From positions 1-64,000 of the forward strand of contig JAAEQD010000034.1 in NCBI GenBank assembly GCA_024231855.1: a DNA stretch of 64,000 nt, written 5' to 3'. The DNA comes from Candidatus Zixiibacteriota bacterium (GTDB taxonomy: Bacteria > Zixibacteria > MSB-5A5 > UBA10806 > 4484-95). The notes beneath the pieces were generated by a model. That model saw only the letters and a program-made list of their open reading frames with translations. It did no database searches and was not told the DNA's origin. This document shows, one piece after another, positions 17,078-26,731 of this stretch; the first letter of the stretch is position 1; each line of letters starts with the position of its first letter. A program made the translations under genes and the position numbers.

Positions 17078-18778
17078 TTGGTAATTGAGCAATTCAGGAG
17101 AAAAGAAAGTAGGCTTGGTTGTCCGGCTATGAATAAAACGGCGCTGGCGATGTTTGCCTTTTTTATTCTGATATCTATGGATAGCGCGCTTGGCCAGCCT
17201 GAGGATGTAACCTCTTTACCTCCGGATTATGTCAATTTTGCTACCAAGCCGCTAGAGAATGTTATTGCGTTGGACCAACCTATCGACCCGCTTACTTATG
17301 TTTTAGGTCCGGGTGATAAAATGACGATTTTTATATGGGGGAGCTTACAGGCCCAATACAGTTTAACTATTACTCCAGAGGGTAAATTATTAATCCCCAC
17401 GGTTGGGCCGGTGGATGTTTCAGGAGTATTTTTATCCGCGGCAAAAATCGTAATTCAGGAGAAAATCCTCGAGAAGTATAAGAATGTCGAGGTGACAGCG
17501 GATTTAATCGGTCTGCGCAGCTTTAAAGTGTCGATTGGCGGGGCTGTTCAATTTCCGGGAATTTATACCGCCAACGGCATCACTCGCGTGTCCGAGGTAA
17601 TAGCTATGGCCGGCGGTTTCATTGCCGACCCCGAAGCTAAGCCGTTTACCAGAGATGCTAAAAGTCCTGTAGTGTTACCATTAGGTAGGGCGTCTCATCG
17701 GAATATTACCATAAAACAAGCGATCGGCAATATCGATACGGCTGATGTCTTACTATTCGAGCAAGCTGGTAACCTTCGCTATAACTATAAATTGACCGAC
17801 GGCGATGAGATTTTCGTTCCTTTGCGCGAAGAGCAAATCAATATGTATGGAGTCTTTGGCGGTGTGAAAAATCCGGCATACTTCGAATATTCCTCCAGAG
17901 ATTCATTAACGGATTTGATTAATCTTGCCCACGGTTTAACGCTTGACGCCGACTTATCTGTCGCCGAGTTAGTAAGGTTTGCCCCTGACGGTTTAACCGT
18001 TACCAGAATGGCAATCGAATTAGAAGATATCCTCAGCGGGCAAAAACCCGATATCCAAATGTTACCGGATGACAGATTGTATATTAAAGCATACAATAGG
18101 TTCAATATGAAGCATCAAGTGCTTATTCTTGGCGAAGTTGAATACCCCGGGTTTTATGCTATCGAGCCCGAATCGACTTACCTCAGCCAGGTCCTGATCG
18201 AGGCCGGAGGTTTCACCTCGCTGGCATCTTTGACCGAAGCGGAAATGACCAGGTTTACCGATGACAAAGTCGCCGATCGCGAATTCCTGAGATTGCAGCT
18301 CATGGAAATATCCGACATGTCCGATCTGGAATATGAATATTTCAAAGTAAAATCCAGAGAAAAACCAGGGCGGGTTTCGGTAAATTTCCAGGAATTGTAT
18401 AAAAGTGAAAACGACAGCGATATCAAGCTTAGAAATGGTGATGTGATAGTTATCCCAACCGCCAGTGAGGTAGTAAATGTTGCCGGCGAAGTGGCCAATC
18501 CCGGCCTATTGGGCTATAATCCCGAATATAATTATCGTGACTATGTGGAACTCGCTGGCGGCTTCAGTTTTCGAGCCAGCAAAGGTAAAGTGAGAATTAT
18601 TAAAGGTGTAACCGGCGAATGGAAAAAAGCCAGGCGAAATACGATTCTCCGCCCCGGAGACACGATTCTTATCCCGGAGAAAAAGAAGCGGAACTATTTC
18701 AATACATTACGGGATGTTATCGCATTTACGGCTAATGTTGCAACAGTTTATCTAGTAGTCAGGGAGGCCACCAGGTAA
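17078..18778 (+). CDS. Polysaccharide export outer-membrane protein, Wza-like with SLBB domains
   Basis: The 566-residue protein has a hydrophobic signal segment (about residues 22-38, ending SALGQ). A polysaccharide export domain follows (YVLGPGDKMTIFIWG near residue 72), then several SLBB beta-grasp repeats, each with the V.V.GeV..PG.y pattern (GAVQFPG, GEVEYPGFY, GEVANPG). A short C-terminal hydrophobic segment is present. It should form the outer-membrane pore for polysaccharide. I keep the TTG at 17078, which has GGAAGG upstream; an internal ATG at 17129 would give a tighter signal peptide. No lipobox cysteine is seen. Confidence 0.87.
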   Translation: MVIEQFRRKESRLGCPAMNKTALAMFAFFILISMDSALGQPEDVTSLPPDYVNFATKPLENVIALDQPIDPLTYVLGPGDKMTIFIWGSLQAQYSLTITPEGKLLIPTVGPVDVSGVFLSAAKIVIQEKILEKYKNVEVTADLIGLRSFKVSIGGAVQFPGIYTANGITRVSEVIAMAGGFIADPEAKPFTRDAKSPVVLPLGRASHRNITIKQAIGNIDTADVLLFEQAGNLRYNYKLTDGDEIFVPLREEQINMYGVFGGVKNPAYFEYSSRDSLTDLINLAHGLTLDADLSVAELVRFAPDGLTVTRMAIELEDILSGQKPDIQMLPDDRLYIKAYNRFNMKHQVLILGEVEYPGFYAIEPESTYLSQVLIEAGGFTSLASLTEAEMTRFTDDKVADREFLRLQLMEISDMSDLEYEYFKVKSREKPGRVSVNFQELYKSENDSDIKLRNGDVIVIPTASEVVNVAGEVANPGLLGYNPEYNYRDYVELAGGFSFRASKGKVRIIKGVTGEWKKARRNTILRPGDTILIPEKKKRNYFNTLRDVIAFTANVATVYLVVREATR

Positions 18779-18784
18779 AATATC

Positions 18785-20026
18785 ATGGCTGAATCAAAAA
18801 AAGATAAAACGAGCTTACTGGATGTGATAACGACCATTGTTAAATGGCGGCGATTACTATTCCTTAACTTCATGGCGGCCGGTATAATCACTTTTATTGT
18901 CGCTTCATTTCTTCCGAAATGGTATTCCTCAAGCGCGGCGCTTTTTCCTCCCGAGAAAGATTCCGGCGGCTTTGGCCTGGCTTCAACATTGCTCGGCGGA
19001 GGATTGGGATCATTGATTTCCGGCTCGGGTATGTCACTTCCGGCTTTTGCCACATTGTCTGATGTTTACGCGACGATTATTAGAAGCCGGATTGTAGGCG
19101 AGGGCGTACTTGACAAGAACAATCTTATGGAAGTTTATAAGATCGACTCCAGGGAGGAGGCTTTGATTGCCTTGGCCGGCCATCGAAGCGCGGTTGTTGA
19201 ACCCGAGGGAGTTATCCGTATCAGTTGCGAGGATAAAGACCCTCAGCGGGCAGTTGATATGGTCTACTCTTTTATAGAAGAACTCAACCGTATCAATCGC
19301 GAGGTTCGTATTGGCAAAGCCACGGCTACCCGGCAATTTATAGAAAAAAGACTGAATCAAACCATGAAAGACCTGGCGGCCGCGGAAGTTGACTACAAGG
19401 AGTTTCAACAAAATAATAAGGCGATTTCGCTAACCGATCAAGTTAGCGCCATGATTGGCAACCTGGCCGAATTAAAAGGGCAGCTTGTGTTGGCGGAAAT
19501 CGAGTTGGGTGTTTTTGAAAGAACATTTCATCCTGATCATACCCAGGTCGTCCAACAGAAGGCAAAAATCAATGAGATAAACAAACAACTCGAATTGCTC
19601 GAAAGCGGCTCGCCCGATGATAATAGCCCGTTATCGATTGCCTTCTCCGACGCGCCCGAACTCGGATTGCAGTTAGTTCGACTGACCCGTCAATTAAAAA
19701 TCCAGGAAACTATTTTCGAATTACTGACTCAGCAATATGAACAGGCTAAAATTCAGGAAAAACGAGATACTCCGACTATCCAAATTCTTGATCCACCTAA
19801 AGTTCCCGAGAAAAAAAGCAGTCCGAAAAGAGCGACTATGGCTCTTATGGCAGGCATATTAGCCCTGTTTTTTACCACTATAGCTGTTTTCATTAAGGAA
19901 TTTATCGACAGGAACAAACGTGAGGATACAGTCACTTATCATCAGCTTGAAGATATGTTACAAGCTTTGAAGAACGACTTCTATGCAATAAGATCGATAT
20001 TTATCAGGGAAAGGAAGGGGCAATGA
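18785..20026 (+). CDS. Polysaccharide chain-length determinant/co-polymerase (Wzz/GNVR type)
   Basis: This 413-residue inner-membrane protein has a membrane segment near residues 28-48, a periplasmic region with long coiled-coil helices (about 180-330), and a second membrane segment near residues 350-372. The proline-rich PKVPEKKSSPKR before the second segment matches the GNVR/Wzz family. It would control polysaccharide chain length with the Wza-like gene six bases upstream. There is no cytoplasmic tyrosine-kinase domain. Its end overlaps the next gene by four bases. Confidence 0.87.
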   Translation: MAESKKDKTSLLDVITTIVKWRRLLFLNFMAAGIITFIVASFLPKWYSSSAALFPPEKDSGGFGLASTLLGGGLGSLISGSGMSLPAFATLSDVYATIIRSRIVGEGVLDKNNLMEVYKIDSREEALIALAGHRSAVVEPEGVIRISCEDKDPQRAVDMVYSFIEELNRINREVRIGKATATRQFIEKRLNQTMKDLAAAEVDYKEFQQNNKAISLTDQVSAMIGNLAELKGQLVLAEIELGVFERTFHPDHTQVVQQKAKINEINKQLELLESGSPDDNSPLSIAFSDAPELGLQLVRLTRQLKIQETIFELLTQQYEQAKIQEKRDTPTIQILDPPKVPEKKSSPKRATMALMAGILALFFTTIAVFIKEFIDRNKREDTVTYHQLEDMLQALKNDFYAIRSIFIRERKGQ

Positions 20027-21048
20027 CCGGACCGGTTGAAATAGGACAAGTAGGACTTGGAGCATGGGGGAAAAACCTTTTGCGGAATTTTCATGCCATC
20101 AATCAAAGCCGGGTTAGATTAGCCTGCGACGCGAATGATGAAACCTGCGCCAAGGTTTCAAATATGTTCCAGGGAGTCAATCTGACGACAAAATATGATG
20201 ATATACTCAATGATGATAAAATCGAAGCTGTTGTAATCGCTACGCCGCCGGCAATGCATTACAAATTGGCGATGCAGGCGATTGAAGCAGGCAAGGATGT
20301 TTTTGTTGAAAAACCGCTCGTGCTTGATCTGAGTGAAGGTAAAAAACTCGTGGAAGCCGCTGAGAAAAATGAGAAAATTTTAATGGTCGGCCATATAATG
20401 GTATATCATCCCGTCAGCCTGTTTTTGAAAAAATATATCGAAAAAGACGAGTTGGGCGAAATATATTACCTTTATGCTTCGAGAATTAATCTTGGTAAAG
20501 TCAGGGATATTGAAAACTCACTCTGGAGCTTCGCGCCTCATGATATTTCGCTTATAATGTTCCTTCTTGAAAAGTTTCCTCAACGAGTCACTGCCACCGG
20601 GGCCGACTACCTCCAGAAAGATATTGAGGATGTCAGTTTCATGACTATGCATTTTGCCGATAAAACCATGGCTCATGTGCATGTCAGTTGGCTCGATCCA
20701 CATAAGGAACGGAAATTGACCATTGTTGGTTCAAAGAAGATGGTTGTATTCGATGATTCGAGGGCGACTGAGAAGGTCTGGCTATACGATAAGGGAGTTG
20801 ATACGAAACTTGATTATTCCACATATGGCGAATATCTCAATTTACGAGTTGGCGATATTACACTTCCTCATGTGCCGGGGGGAGAACCATTGAGGTCGGA
20901 GTGCACCCATTTCCTCGAATGTGTCAGAACGCGAGTCACCCCCCGTTCTGATGGCCGGGATGGTTTACGGGTCTTATCCGTACTTCAAGCGGCCCAGGAT
21001 TCTCTCAAACAAGGCGGGACGCCGGTGGATGTTAACCCGATAGATTGA
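20023..21048 (+). CDS. Gfo/Idh/MocA oxidoreductase, WbpB/WlbA-like UDP-sugar acid 3-dehydrogenase
   Basis: The 341-residue enzyme has an N-terminal Rossmann domain (GQVGLGAWGKNLLRNF) and the EKPLVLD motif near residue 105. The second domain carries the catalytic region WSFAPHDISLIMFLL. In the WbpB/WlbA group it oxidises C3 of UDP-GlcNAcA before transamination. The next three genes encode an acetyltransferase, an aminotransferase and a UDP-GlcNAc 2-epimerase type enzyme, in the same order as wbpB-D-E-I. The pathway assignment is thus from context and family. Confidence 0.85.
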   Translation: MTGPVEIGQVGLGAWGKNLLRNFHAINQSRVRLACDANDETCAKVSNMFQGVNLTTKYDDILNDDKIEAVVIATPPAMHYKLAMQAIEAGKDVFVEKPLVLDLSEGKKLVEAAEKNEKILMVGHIMVYHPVSLFLKKYIEKDELGEIYYLYASRINLGKVRDIENSLWSFAPHDISLIMFLLEKFPQRVTATGADYLQKDIEDVSFMTMHFADKTMAHVHVSWLDPHKERKLTIVGSKKMVVFDDSRATEKVWLYDKGVDTKLDYSTYGEYLNLRVGDITLPHVPGGEPLRSECTHFLECVRTRVTPRSDGRDGLRVLSVLQAAQDSLKQGGTPVDVNPID

Positions 21049-21059
21049 ACGAGGATAAT

Positions 21060-21818
21060 GTGTCAAATAAAATAGATAAATCTTCCAGGATTGGTGGAAA
21101 TGTTAAAATCGGCGAGTACTGCGTAGTTGGCGAGGATGCTGTTATCGGAGAGGGATGCGTAATTGGCAACGGCGTAATTATTCATCCGGGCACGAATATC
21201 GGCGCCAATGTGCGCGTCGATGACCACAGTGTATTGGGAAAACTCCCGATGAAAGCCGCCAATACGGCGGTTACCAAAGATCAGGAGTTACCGCCGCTAG
21301 AAGTTGGAGATAGTTGCATCATCGGAACATCGGTAGTTTTATATAGAGGCTGCGCTCTTGGCGAGAAAGTACTCGTTGCCGATCTGTCAACGGTACGCGA
21401 AAACGTCAAAGTTGGCGATTTCACGATTATTGGACGTGGGGTGGCTATTGAAAATTTCTGTGAAGTGGGTTCCTATTGTAAACTCGAAACAAACGTATAT
21501 CTGACCGCCTATTCTATCGTCGAGGACAGGGTTTTCATCGCTCCTTGCGTCGCGACATCTAATGATAATTTCGTTGGTCGCACTGAAGAAAGATTTAAAC
21601 ATTTCAAAGGCGTAACCGTAAAAAAAGGCGGAAGAATCGGTGTTGGATCAGTAATTCTGCCCGGCAAAACTATTGGCGCCGATTGCCTGGTTGCCGCCGG
21701 GTCTGTAGTAACTTCCGATACGCCCGATAAAATTATCGTTGCCGGGGTACCCGCTAAACAATTCCGGGATGTTCCCAGCGAGCAGCTTTTGGAAAATCAG
21801 AATTGGGAGAAAAAATGA
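21060..21818 (+). CDS. Hexapeptide-repeat N-acetyltransferase, WbpD/WlbB-like
   Basis: This is a left-handed beta-helix protein of about 252 residues with many [LIV]GxxxxI repeats (IGGNVKIGEYCVVGEDAVIG and onwards). A C-terminal RIGVGSVILPGKTIGADCLV stretch is typical of sugar O- or N-acetyltransferases. It probably acetylates the 3-amino group of the UDP-sugar made by its neighbours using acetyl-CoA. I prefer the GTG at 21060, which has CGAGG six bases upstream; a TTG at 21045 overlapping the previous stop is the alternative. Confidence 0.85.
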   Translation: MSNKIDKSSRIGGNVKIGEYCVVGEDAVIGEGCVIGNGVIIHPGTNIGANVRVDDHSVLGKLPMKAANTAVTKDQELPPLEVGDSCIIGTSVVLYRGCALGEKVLVADLSTVRENVKVGDFTIIGRGVAIENFCEVGSYCKLETNVYLTAYSIVEDRVFIAPCVATSNDNFVGRTEERFKHFKGVTVKKGGRIGVGSVILPGKTIGADCLVAAGSVVTSDTPDKIIVAGVPAKQFRDVPSEQLLENQNWEKK

Positions 21819-22918
21819 AAGTACCACTTTTAGATCTGAAACTTCAATATCTTTCCATTAAAGATGAAATCGACGCCGCTATTGCCAGGGTGCTTGATCA
21901 TTGCTGGTTCATTATGGGACCCGAGCTTAAACAGCTCGAGACCGAATTGGCTGACTATTGCCAGACCAAGCACGCCATTGGCGTTGCTTCAGGCACGGAC
22001 GCTTTGCTTCTTTCGCTTCATGGTTTGGGAGTTGGCCCCGGCGATGAAGTAGTCACTACCGGGTTCTCGTTTTTCGCCACCGCCGGCGTAATATCTCGTC
22101 TGGGCGCGGTGCCGGTATTTTGTGATATTGAAGAGAAAACCTTCAATATCGATCCCGATCAATTAGAACTGAAAATAACCGGTAAAACCAAGGCTATTAT
22201 CCCGGTTCATCTTTATGGTCAGATTGCCGAGATGGACAGAATTTCCGAAATAGCTAAAAAACACAATTTATCGATCGTTGAGGATGCCGCCCAGGCTATC
22301 GGCTCCAGATACCATGACCGGCCCGCCGGGACTCTAGGCGATGCCGCGGGCTTCTCGTTTTTCCCCAGTAAAAATCTTGGCGCTTATGGCGACGGGGGAT
22401 TTATTGCCACCAATTCCGATGAATTGGCCGATACGCTGCGGAAGCTGAGAGTGCACGGGGCCAAGCCTAAGTATTATCATTCCATAATCGGCTATAACAG
22501 TCGTCTAGACTGCCTGCAGGCATCAATACTTCTGGTCAAACTTAAATATCTCAACCGGTGGCATGAAGCCCGCCGCGAGAAAGCGCGAATCTACAACGAA
22601 GGTTTTAACAATGTAAGCGGAGTTGTCACACCGTTTGTTCATGATTACAACTATCATATCTATCACCAATACACCCTGATCGCGGAAAATCGAGACAAAT
22701 TGAAAGAGCACTTGAAGGAAAAGGAAATCGGTTTCGACACATATTATCCGCTGCCATTTCATCTTCAGGAATGCTTTAACGACCTGGGCTATAGGAAAGG
22801 CGACTTACCGGTAGCCGAGCGCCTTTCTGAAAAAGTAATTTCATTACCTGCTTTCCCAGAGCTAACCGAGGACCAACAAGCTTATGTGATCGATTCCGTT
22901 AAGGAATTCTACGGCTAA
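21815..22918 (+). CDS. DegT/DnrJ/EryC1 family PLP aminotransferase, WbpE-like
   Basis: The enzyme has about 367 residues. Family motifs are GVASGTDALLLSLHGLGVG near residue 57, the aspartate block VEDAAQAIGS near residue 155, and the PLP-lysine region FSFFPSKNLGAYGDGG with Lys near residue 184. It transfers an amino group from glutamate to a 3-keto UDP-sugar. The ATG at 21815 follows GGGAG and overlaps the previous stop; a TTG twelve bases earlier is less likely. It fits the third step of UDP-diacetamido sugar acid synthesis. Confidence 0.92.
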   Translation: MKVPLLDLKLQYLSIKDEIDAAIARVLDHCWFIMGPELKQLETELADYCQTKHAIGVASGTDALLLSLHGLGVGPGDEVVTTGFSFFATAGVISRLGAVPVFCDIEEKTFNIDPDQLELKITGKTKAIIPVHLYGQIAEMDRISEIAKKHNLSIVEDAAQAIGSRYHDRPAGTLGDAAGFSFFPSKNLGAYGDGGFIATNSDELADTLRKLRVHGAKPKYYHSIIGYNSRLDCLQASILLVKLKYLNRWHEARREKARIYNEGFNNVSGVVTPFVHDYNYHIYHQYTLIAENRDKLKEHLKEKEIGFDTYYPLPFHLQECFNDLGYRKGDLPVAERLSEKVISLPAFPELTEDQQAYVIDSVKEFYG

Positions 22919-22919
22919 A

Positions 22920-23978
22920 ATGAAAAAAATCGCCGTTGTCGTTGGGGCGCGTCCTCAGTTTATTAAGCTGGCGCCCTTAGTCGAGGTTTTATCGGACAAA
23001 GTCGATCTGCTGCTGGTGCATACAGGTCAACATTACGACTTCGAAATGTCGGATATATTCTTTGATCAGCTAAATTTACCCAAGATTGATTATCATCTGG
23101 GAGTGGGATCCGCCGGCCAATCCACTCAAACCGGTAAAATGATGGTTGGCCTCGAGGAAGTATTTCGGAAAGAATCGCCTGATATGGTGGTGGTAATCGG
23201 CGATACCAATAGCACTCTGGCCGGAACCCTGGCGGCGGCCCAAAATTTTATTCCGCTGACACATATCGAAGCCGGTTTACGCTCGAAAAACAATCATATG
23301 CCAGAGCAAATCAACAGGATTGTAGCGGATCGTCTATCGGATATATTATGCTGTCCGACGGAGGGGTCGGTCAGTAATCTGAAAGCCGAAGGCCAAACTT
23401 CCGGCATATTCTTAACCGGCGATATATTGTATGATTTGGTAGCTCGAATAAATCCATCGGATGAATTCACCGATTCGATATTGAAAAAATATGATTTGGC
23501 TAAAGGTGAATACATTTTCATGACAACCCATCGCGCCGAAAATGTCGACAACCCGGATTACCTGAAATCATTGGTTTTAGGTTTGAAGAAAATCAAGCAG
23601 AAAATATTTTTGCCGCTACATCCGCGAACCGAAAAAAATCTGAAAAGATCACAATTATACGAAACTATTACCGACCTGCCGGGTATTCAAATTTCAAAAC
23701 CGATCGGCATAGTGGAAAGTTTGGCTCTAACGAAATCATCCCTGGGCGTGATAACTGATTCCGGCGGTTTGCAGAGAGAAGCTGCATATTTCGGCAAGCG
23801 CGCTTATATTCTTCGTGATGAAACCGAATGGCAGGAATTGTCCCAATATGGGGCTGTCATATGTATTGACAGCAATCTTGATAAAAAATCCCTGGCCTGG
23901 GATTCAGCAGTTGTCCCATCGGAATATTTCAAATCGGCATCGAAAAATATCGCTGATGCCATATTTTCGATGGCATAG
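22920..23978 (+). CDS. UDP-N-acetylglucosamine 2-epimerase family protein, WecB/WbpI-like (copy 1)
   Basis: The 352-residue epimerase_2 protein shows VVGARPQFIKLAPLV at the N-terminus, HTGQHYDFEMSDIFF, IEAGLRSKNNHMPEQINR near residue 120, and TDSGGLQREAAYFGK near residue 277, all family signatures. In a wbpB-D-E-I-like set it would convert UDP-GlcNAc3NAcA to UDP-ManNAc3NAcA. It starts two bases after the aminotransferase stop. A paralogue lies at 27793-28899. Confidence 0.9.
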   Translation: MKKIAVVVGARPQFIKLAPLVEVLSDKVDLLLVHTGQHYDFEMSDIFFDQLNLPKIDYHLGVGSAGQSTQTGKMMVGLEEVFRKESPDMVVVIGDTNSTLAGTLAAAQNFIPLTHIEAGLRSKNNHMPEQINRIVADRLSDILCCPTEGSVSNLKAEGQTSGIFLTGDILYDLVARINPSDEFTDSILKKYDLAKGEYIFMTTHRAENVDNPDYLKSLVLGLKKIKQKIFLPLHPRTEKNLKRSQLYETITDLPGIQISKPIGIVESLALTKSSLGVITDSGGLQREAAYFGKRAYILRDETEWQELSQYGAVICIDSNLDKKSLAWDSAVVPSEYFKSASKNIADAIFSMA

Positions 23979-24029
23979 CGGGGACTCAATCGATTAAAAT
24001 CATCTTTTTTAGATGTTGCATGGTTTAAT

Positions 24030-25589
24030 TTGAGATTTAATTTCGTTAAACAAACCTTAATCGGCGCCTCCCTCATCACAGCTATAGCCCATATTATAGG
24101 TGCTTTCCTGGGTTATTTCAGGGAAGCCGTTACCGCCAGTTATTTCGGCACCACCGCGATACTCGATGCATTCATTCTGGCTTTTACAATTCCTGAACTG
24201 ATAACCACTATTATTTTTTCCTCAATGCCTACCGCTTTAATTCCCATATTAAAAAAAATCGACGTCGAATCGAAGGACAAGGAATCAGATATCTTCTGGT
24301 GCGGCTTGTTGAATTTTGCGATCATTCTGGCTCTGATTTCATTTATGATATATTTATTCAGGGGGAATATATTATATTTACTGGCTTCAAATTTATCCGT
24401 CGAGTCGGTCATATTAGGCAAGAAACTGATGACTATATTTTCATTTTACATATTTTTCAGGGGATGTGAATTTTACCTGCGGAGCTGGCTATTTAGGGAA
24501 AAGCATTTCATTATCCCGGCAACCTCCAATATTATCATTACCGTTATAATCCTGGCCTCGCTTTTTGTGATGTATGGAGAAATTGGCATTGAAGCCCTTG
24601 CCTACGGCTGGCTACTGGGCTCGATTATCCTATTCATAATAAATATTATCGCTGTTATTGTCGTTTCTAAAACCCCGGTGAAATTCTCCTTGTACAATCC
24701 CTGGCTAACCATGTTATTTAAATCGGTTATTATCATAGCTTCGGTGGAAATAGTTTCAATGGTGTTTCCGCTTATCGATAGATATTTGGCGGTTAAATAT
24801 CTGGACCCCGGAGTTATTTCCGCTTTGAGGTTCGCGATGATTATTATAGTTCTCCCAAATCGAATATTCGCTGTCGCGTTCAGCACGGCCTCATTTCCTT
24901 GGATTGCCGATCATTCTCAAAATGGTAACATGGATCGGTTAAGAATCATGTATAAGGATAGTTTAAGGATGCTTTTTTTCATTATGGGATTGATCGCTAT
25001 TGGGGTTGCTATCTTCTCGGAGGAGATTGTCTTGCTTGCCTTGATGAGGGGAGCTTTCGATGAGGGCTCTTTGCATCTAACTGCCGGCCCTTTGAGAATG
25101 TACGCGTTGGGCATTGCTTTTAGTGCCGCGTATATATATCAAATGCGTTATTATTATGCTTTGATGGAATATAAGAAACTTGGTTCTATTAAGCTTATAA
25201 TGCTTTTGATAAAAATAATTCTTAGTTATATTCTCATTCGAAGTTTGAAACAGGATGGGTTGGCCCTGGCCAGCGCGTTGACTTGGTTTTCAGGATTTCT
25301 TATAATGAGCCTGAATCTGAGTCGTAAGATTAATTGTTCAATAAGAAACCTGATCGATGCTAACGGATTCAAAATACTGGCTCTGGCAGTTGTGATCATA
25401 TTTTTCTGGCTAATAGCTGATAATTTATGGGTAATTGGGCATTCGACGCTTGAAGTGAGTGTAAAACTGATTGTATTAGGCATAGCCGGGACTGTAATAT
25501 ATTTTGGCTTGGCCATTTTAATGAAAATCCCCGAGCCAAAGAAATTATATGAAATATTATTACGAAGAATTCATAAGGCTGAAGCGTAA
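24030..25589 (+). CDS. MurJ/MVF-type lipid-linked oligosaccharide flippase
   Basis: The 519-residue protein has about fourteen membrane segments and resembles MurJ (MOP exporter superfamily): ITAIAHIIGAFLGYFREAVTASYFG at the start and FPLIDRYLAVKYLDPGVISALRFA mid-protein. Its place among glycosyltransferases suggests it acts as the Wzx-like flippase for the polysaccharide repeat unit rather than as the housekeeping lipid II flippase. The start is a TTG with no clear ribosome-binding site. Confidence 0.85.
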   Translation: MRFNFVKQTLIGASLITAIAHIIGAFLGYFREAVTASYFGTTAILDAFILAFTIPELITTIIFSSMPTALIPILKKIDVESKDKESDIFWCGLLNFAIILALISFMIYLFRGNILYLLASNLSVESVILGKKLMTIFSFYIFFRGCEFYLRSWLFREKHFIIPATSNIIITVIILASLFVMYGEIGIEALAYGWLLGSIILFIINIIAVIVVSKTPVKFSLYNPWLTMLFKSVIIIASVEIVSMVFPLIDRYLAVKYLDPGVISALRFAMIIIVLPNRIFAVAFSTASFPWIADHSQNGNMDRLRIMYKDSLRMLFFIMGLIAIGVAIFSEEIVLLALMRGAFDEGSLHLTAGPLRMYALGIAFSAAYIYQMRYYYALMEYKKLGSIKLIMLLIKIILSYILIRSLKQDGLALASALTWFSGFLIMSLNLSRKINCSIRNLIDANGFKILALAVVIIFFWLIADNLWVIGHSTLEVSVKLIVLGIAGTVIYFGLAILMKIPEPKKLYEILLRRIHKAEA

Positions 25590-25594
25590 TTGAC

Positions 25595-26668
25595 ATGATA
25601 CTATTTCTTCAAAACAAGGCTGAAGGCAAAAGGGGTGGAGAATTAACAACACTCCGGATTCATATGTTACTTAAGAATCATTTTAAAAATGTCCAACCTG
25701 ATGTTTTATCCGAACTGAGCGAAGCGAACCAAAACCCAATTAAGCATATGTTTGATTGCCTAAAATCAACAAAAAAGACTAGGCCCAGACTCATCGTGGT
25801 CGATGTTTCTTCGGGAGTCCGAAATCTTCTGGCTGTTAGATGGATGAAAAAAAAGCAACGTCGGGTCATGGTGATAATGCTTGGTCAAAGGATGACTTTT
25901 AGATATAATAATTTTATCATCAAATTTCTGGTACGATATAGTGAAAACTTTTTACTGCGCAAAGCCGATATAATATTGGTAAACAGCGAGTTTTCAGCCC
26001 GCGTGGCCCGAAATAGGACCTCCAATAAAATTGAAATTATAGTTGCCAAACCCGGATTTGAACTTACCCCATCAGCGGTTGAGATAAAAAGACATAGCGA
26101 CACTCCTACCCGATTGTTGTTTGTCGGCGAGTGTACCAAGGTAAAGGGACTGATATATTTGATCAAAGCTATGAGTATGATGACGGATATTGAATTGACT
26201 TTAAATATAGCGGGTAATTATAATATTGAAAGCGCGTATTATAAGAAAATTATAACTATAGTTAATCGTTATCATCTCAATGATGTAGTTAACTTTTTAG
26301 GCTTTGTAGATTCTGATTCATTACAAAACCTATATCGAAAAAGTACAATCTACGTTATGCCTTCGCTTTCGGAGGGGTATGGCAAATCTCTGGCGGAGGC
26401 GATGAGTTTTGGGCTACCGGCTGTGGCCAGTAACGCGGGAGCGATACCGGAGATGGTTGAGGATAAAGTAAACGCTATTCTAGTCGAGCCGAAAAATCCG
26501 GAAGCATTAGCCGATGGAATCCGGCAACTGGCCCGGGATGGCGAATTAAGGCGGGAAATGGGTCGGGCTAATTTGGACAAAGCCGGAACATTTCCCACCT
26601 GGGATAGTTTTTCAATGGTCTTGGCCGATCAGTTGGTTCCCGTTATCAAGAAATTGTTGAATGAATAA
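25595..26668 (+). CDS. GT4-type glycosyltransferase
   Basis: The 357-residue GT-B enzyme has its donor-binding domain in the C-terminal half: LLFVGECTKVKGLIYLIKAM near residue 170 and the E-x7-E motif in SLSEGYGKSLAEAMSFGLPAV near residue 250. The N-terminal part begins ILFLQNKAEGKRGGELTTLR, a typical acceptor-domain glycine-rich start. It is soluble or peripheral to the membrane. Sugar and acceptor cannot be told. It starts five bases after the flippase. Confidence 0.88.
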   Translation: MILFLQNKAEGKRGGELTTLRIHMLLKNHFKNVQPDVLSELSEANQNPIKHMFDCLKSTKKTRPRLIVVDVSSGVRNLLAVRWMKKKQRRVMVIMLGQRMTFRYNNFIIKFLVRYSENFLLRKADIILVNSEFSARVARNRTSNKIEIIVAKPGFELTPSAVEIKRHSDTPTRLLFVGECTKVKGLIYLIKAMSMMTDIELTLNIAGNYNIESAYYKKIITIVNRYHLNDVVNFLGFVDSDSLQNLYRKSTIYVMPSLSEGYGKSLAEAMSFGLPAVASNAGAIPEMVEDKVNAILVEPKNPEALADGIRQLARDGELRREMGRANLDKAGTFPTWDSFSMVLADQLVPVIKKLLNE

Positions 26669-26731
26669 TGAGGGTGATGTCTAATTGACAAAAAACGTTT
26701 TAAATAATAACGGATCTGTTGGAGACTCTCG

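Noticed and set aside
26685..26690. TTGACA before the glycosyltransferase at 26732
   Set aside because: No acceptable -10 box lies 15-19 bases downstream.
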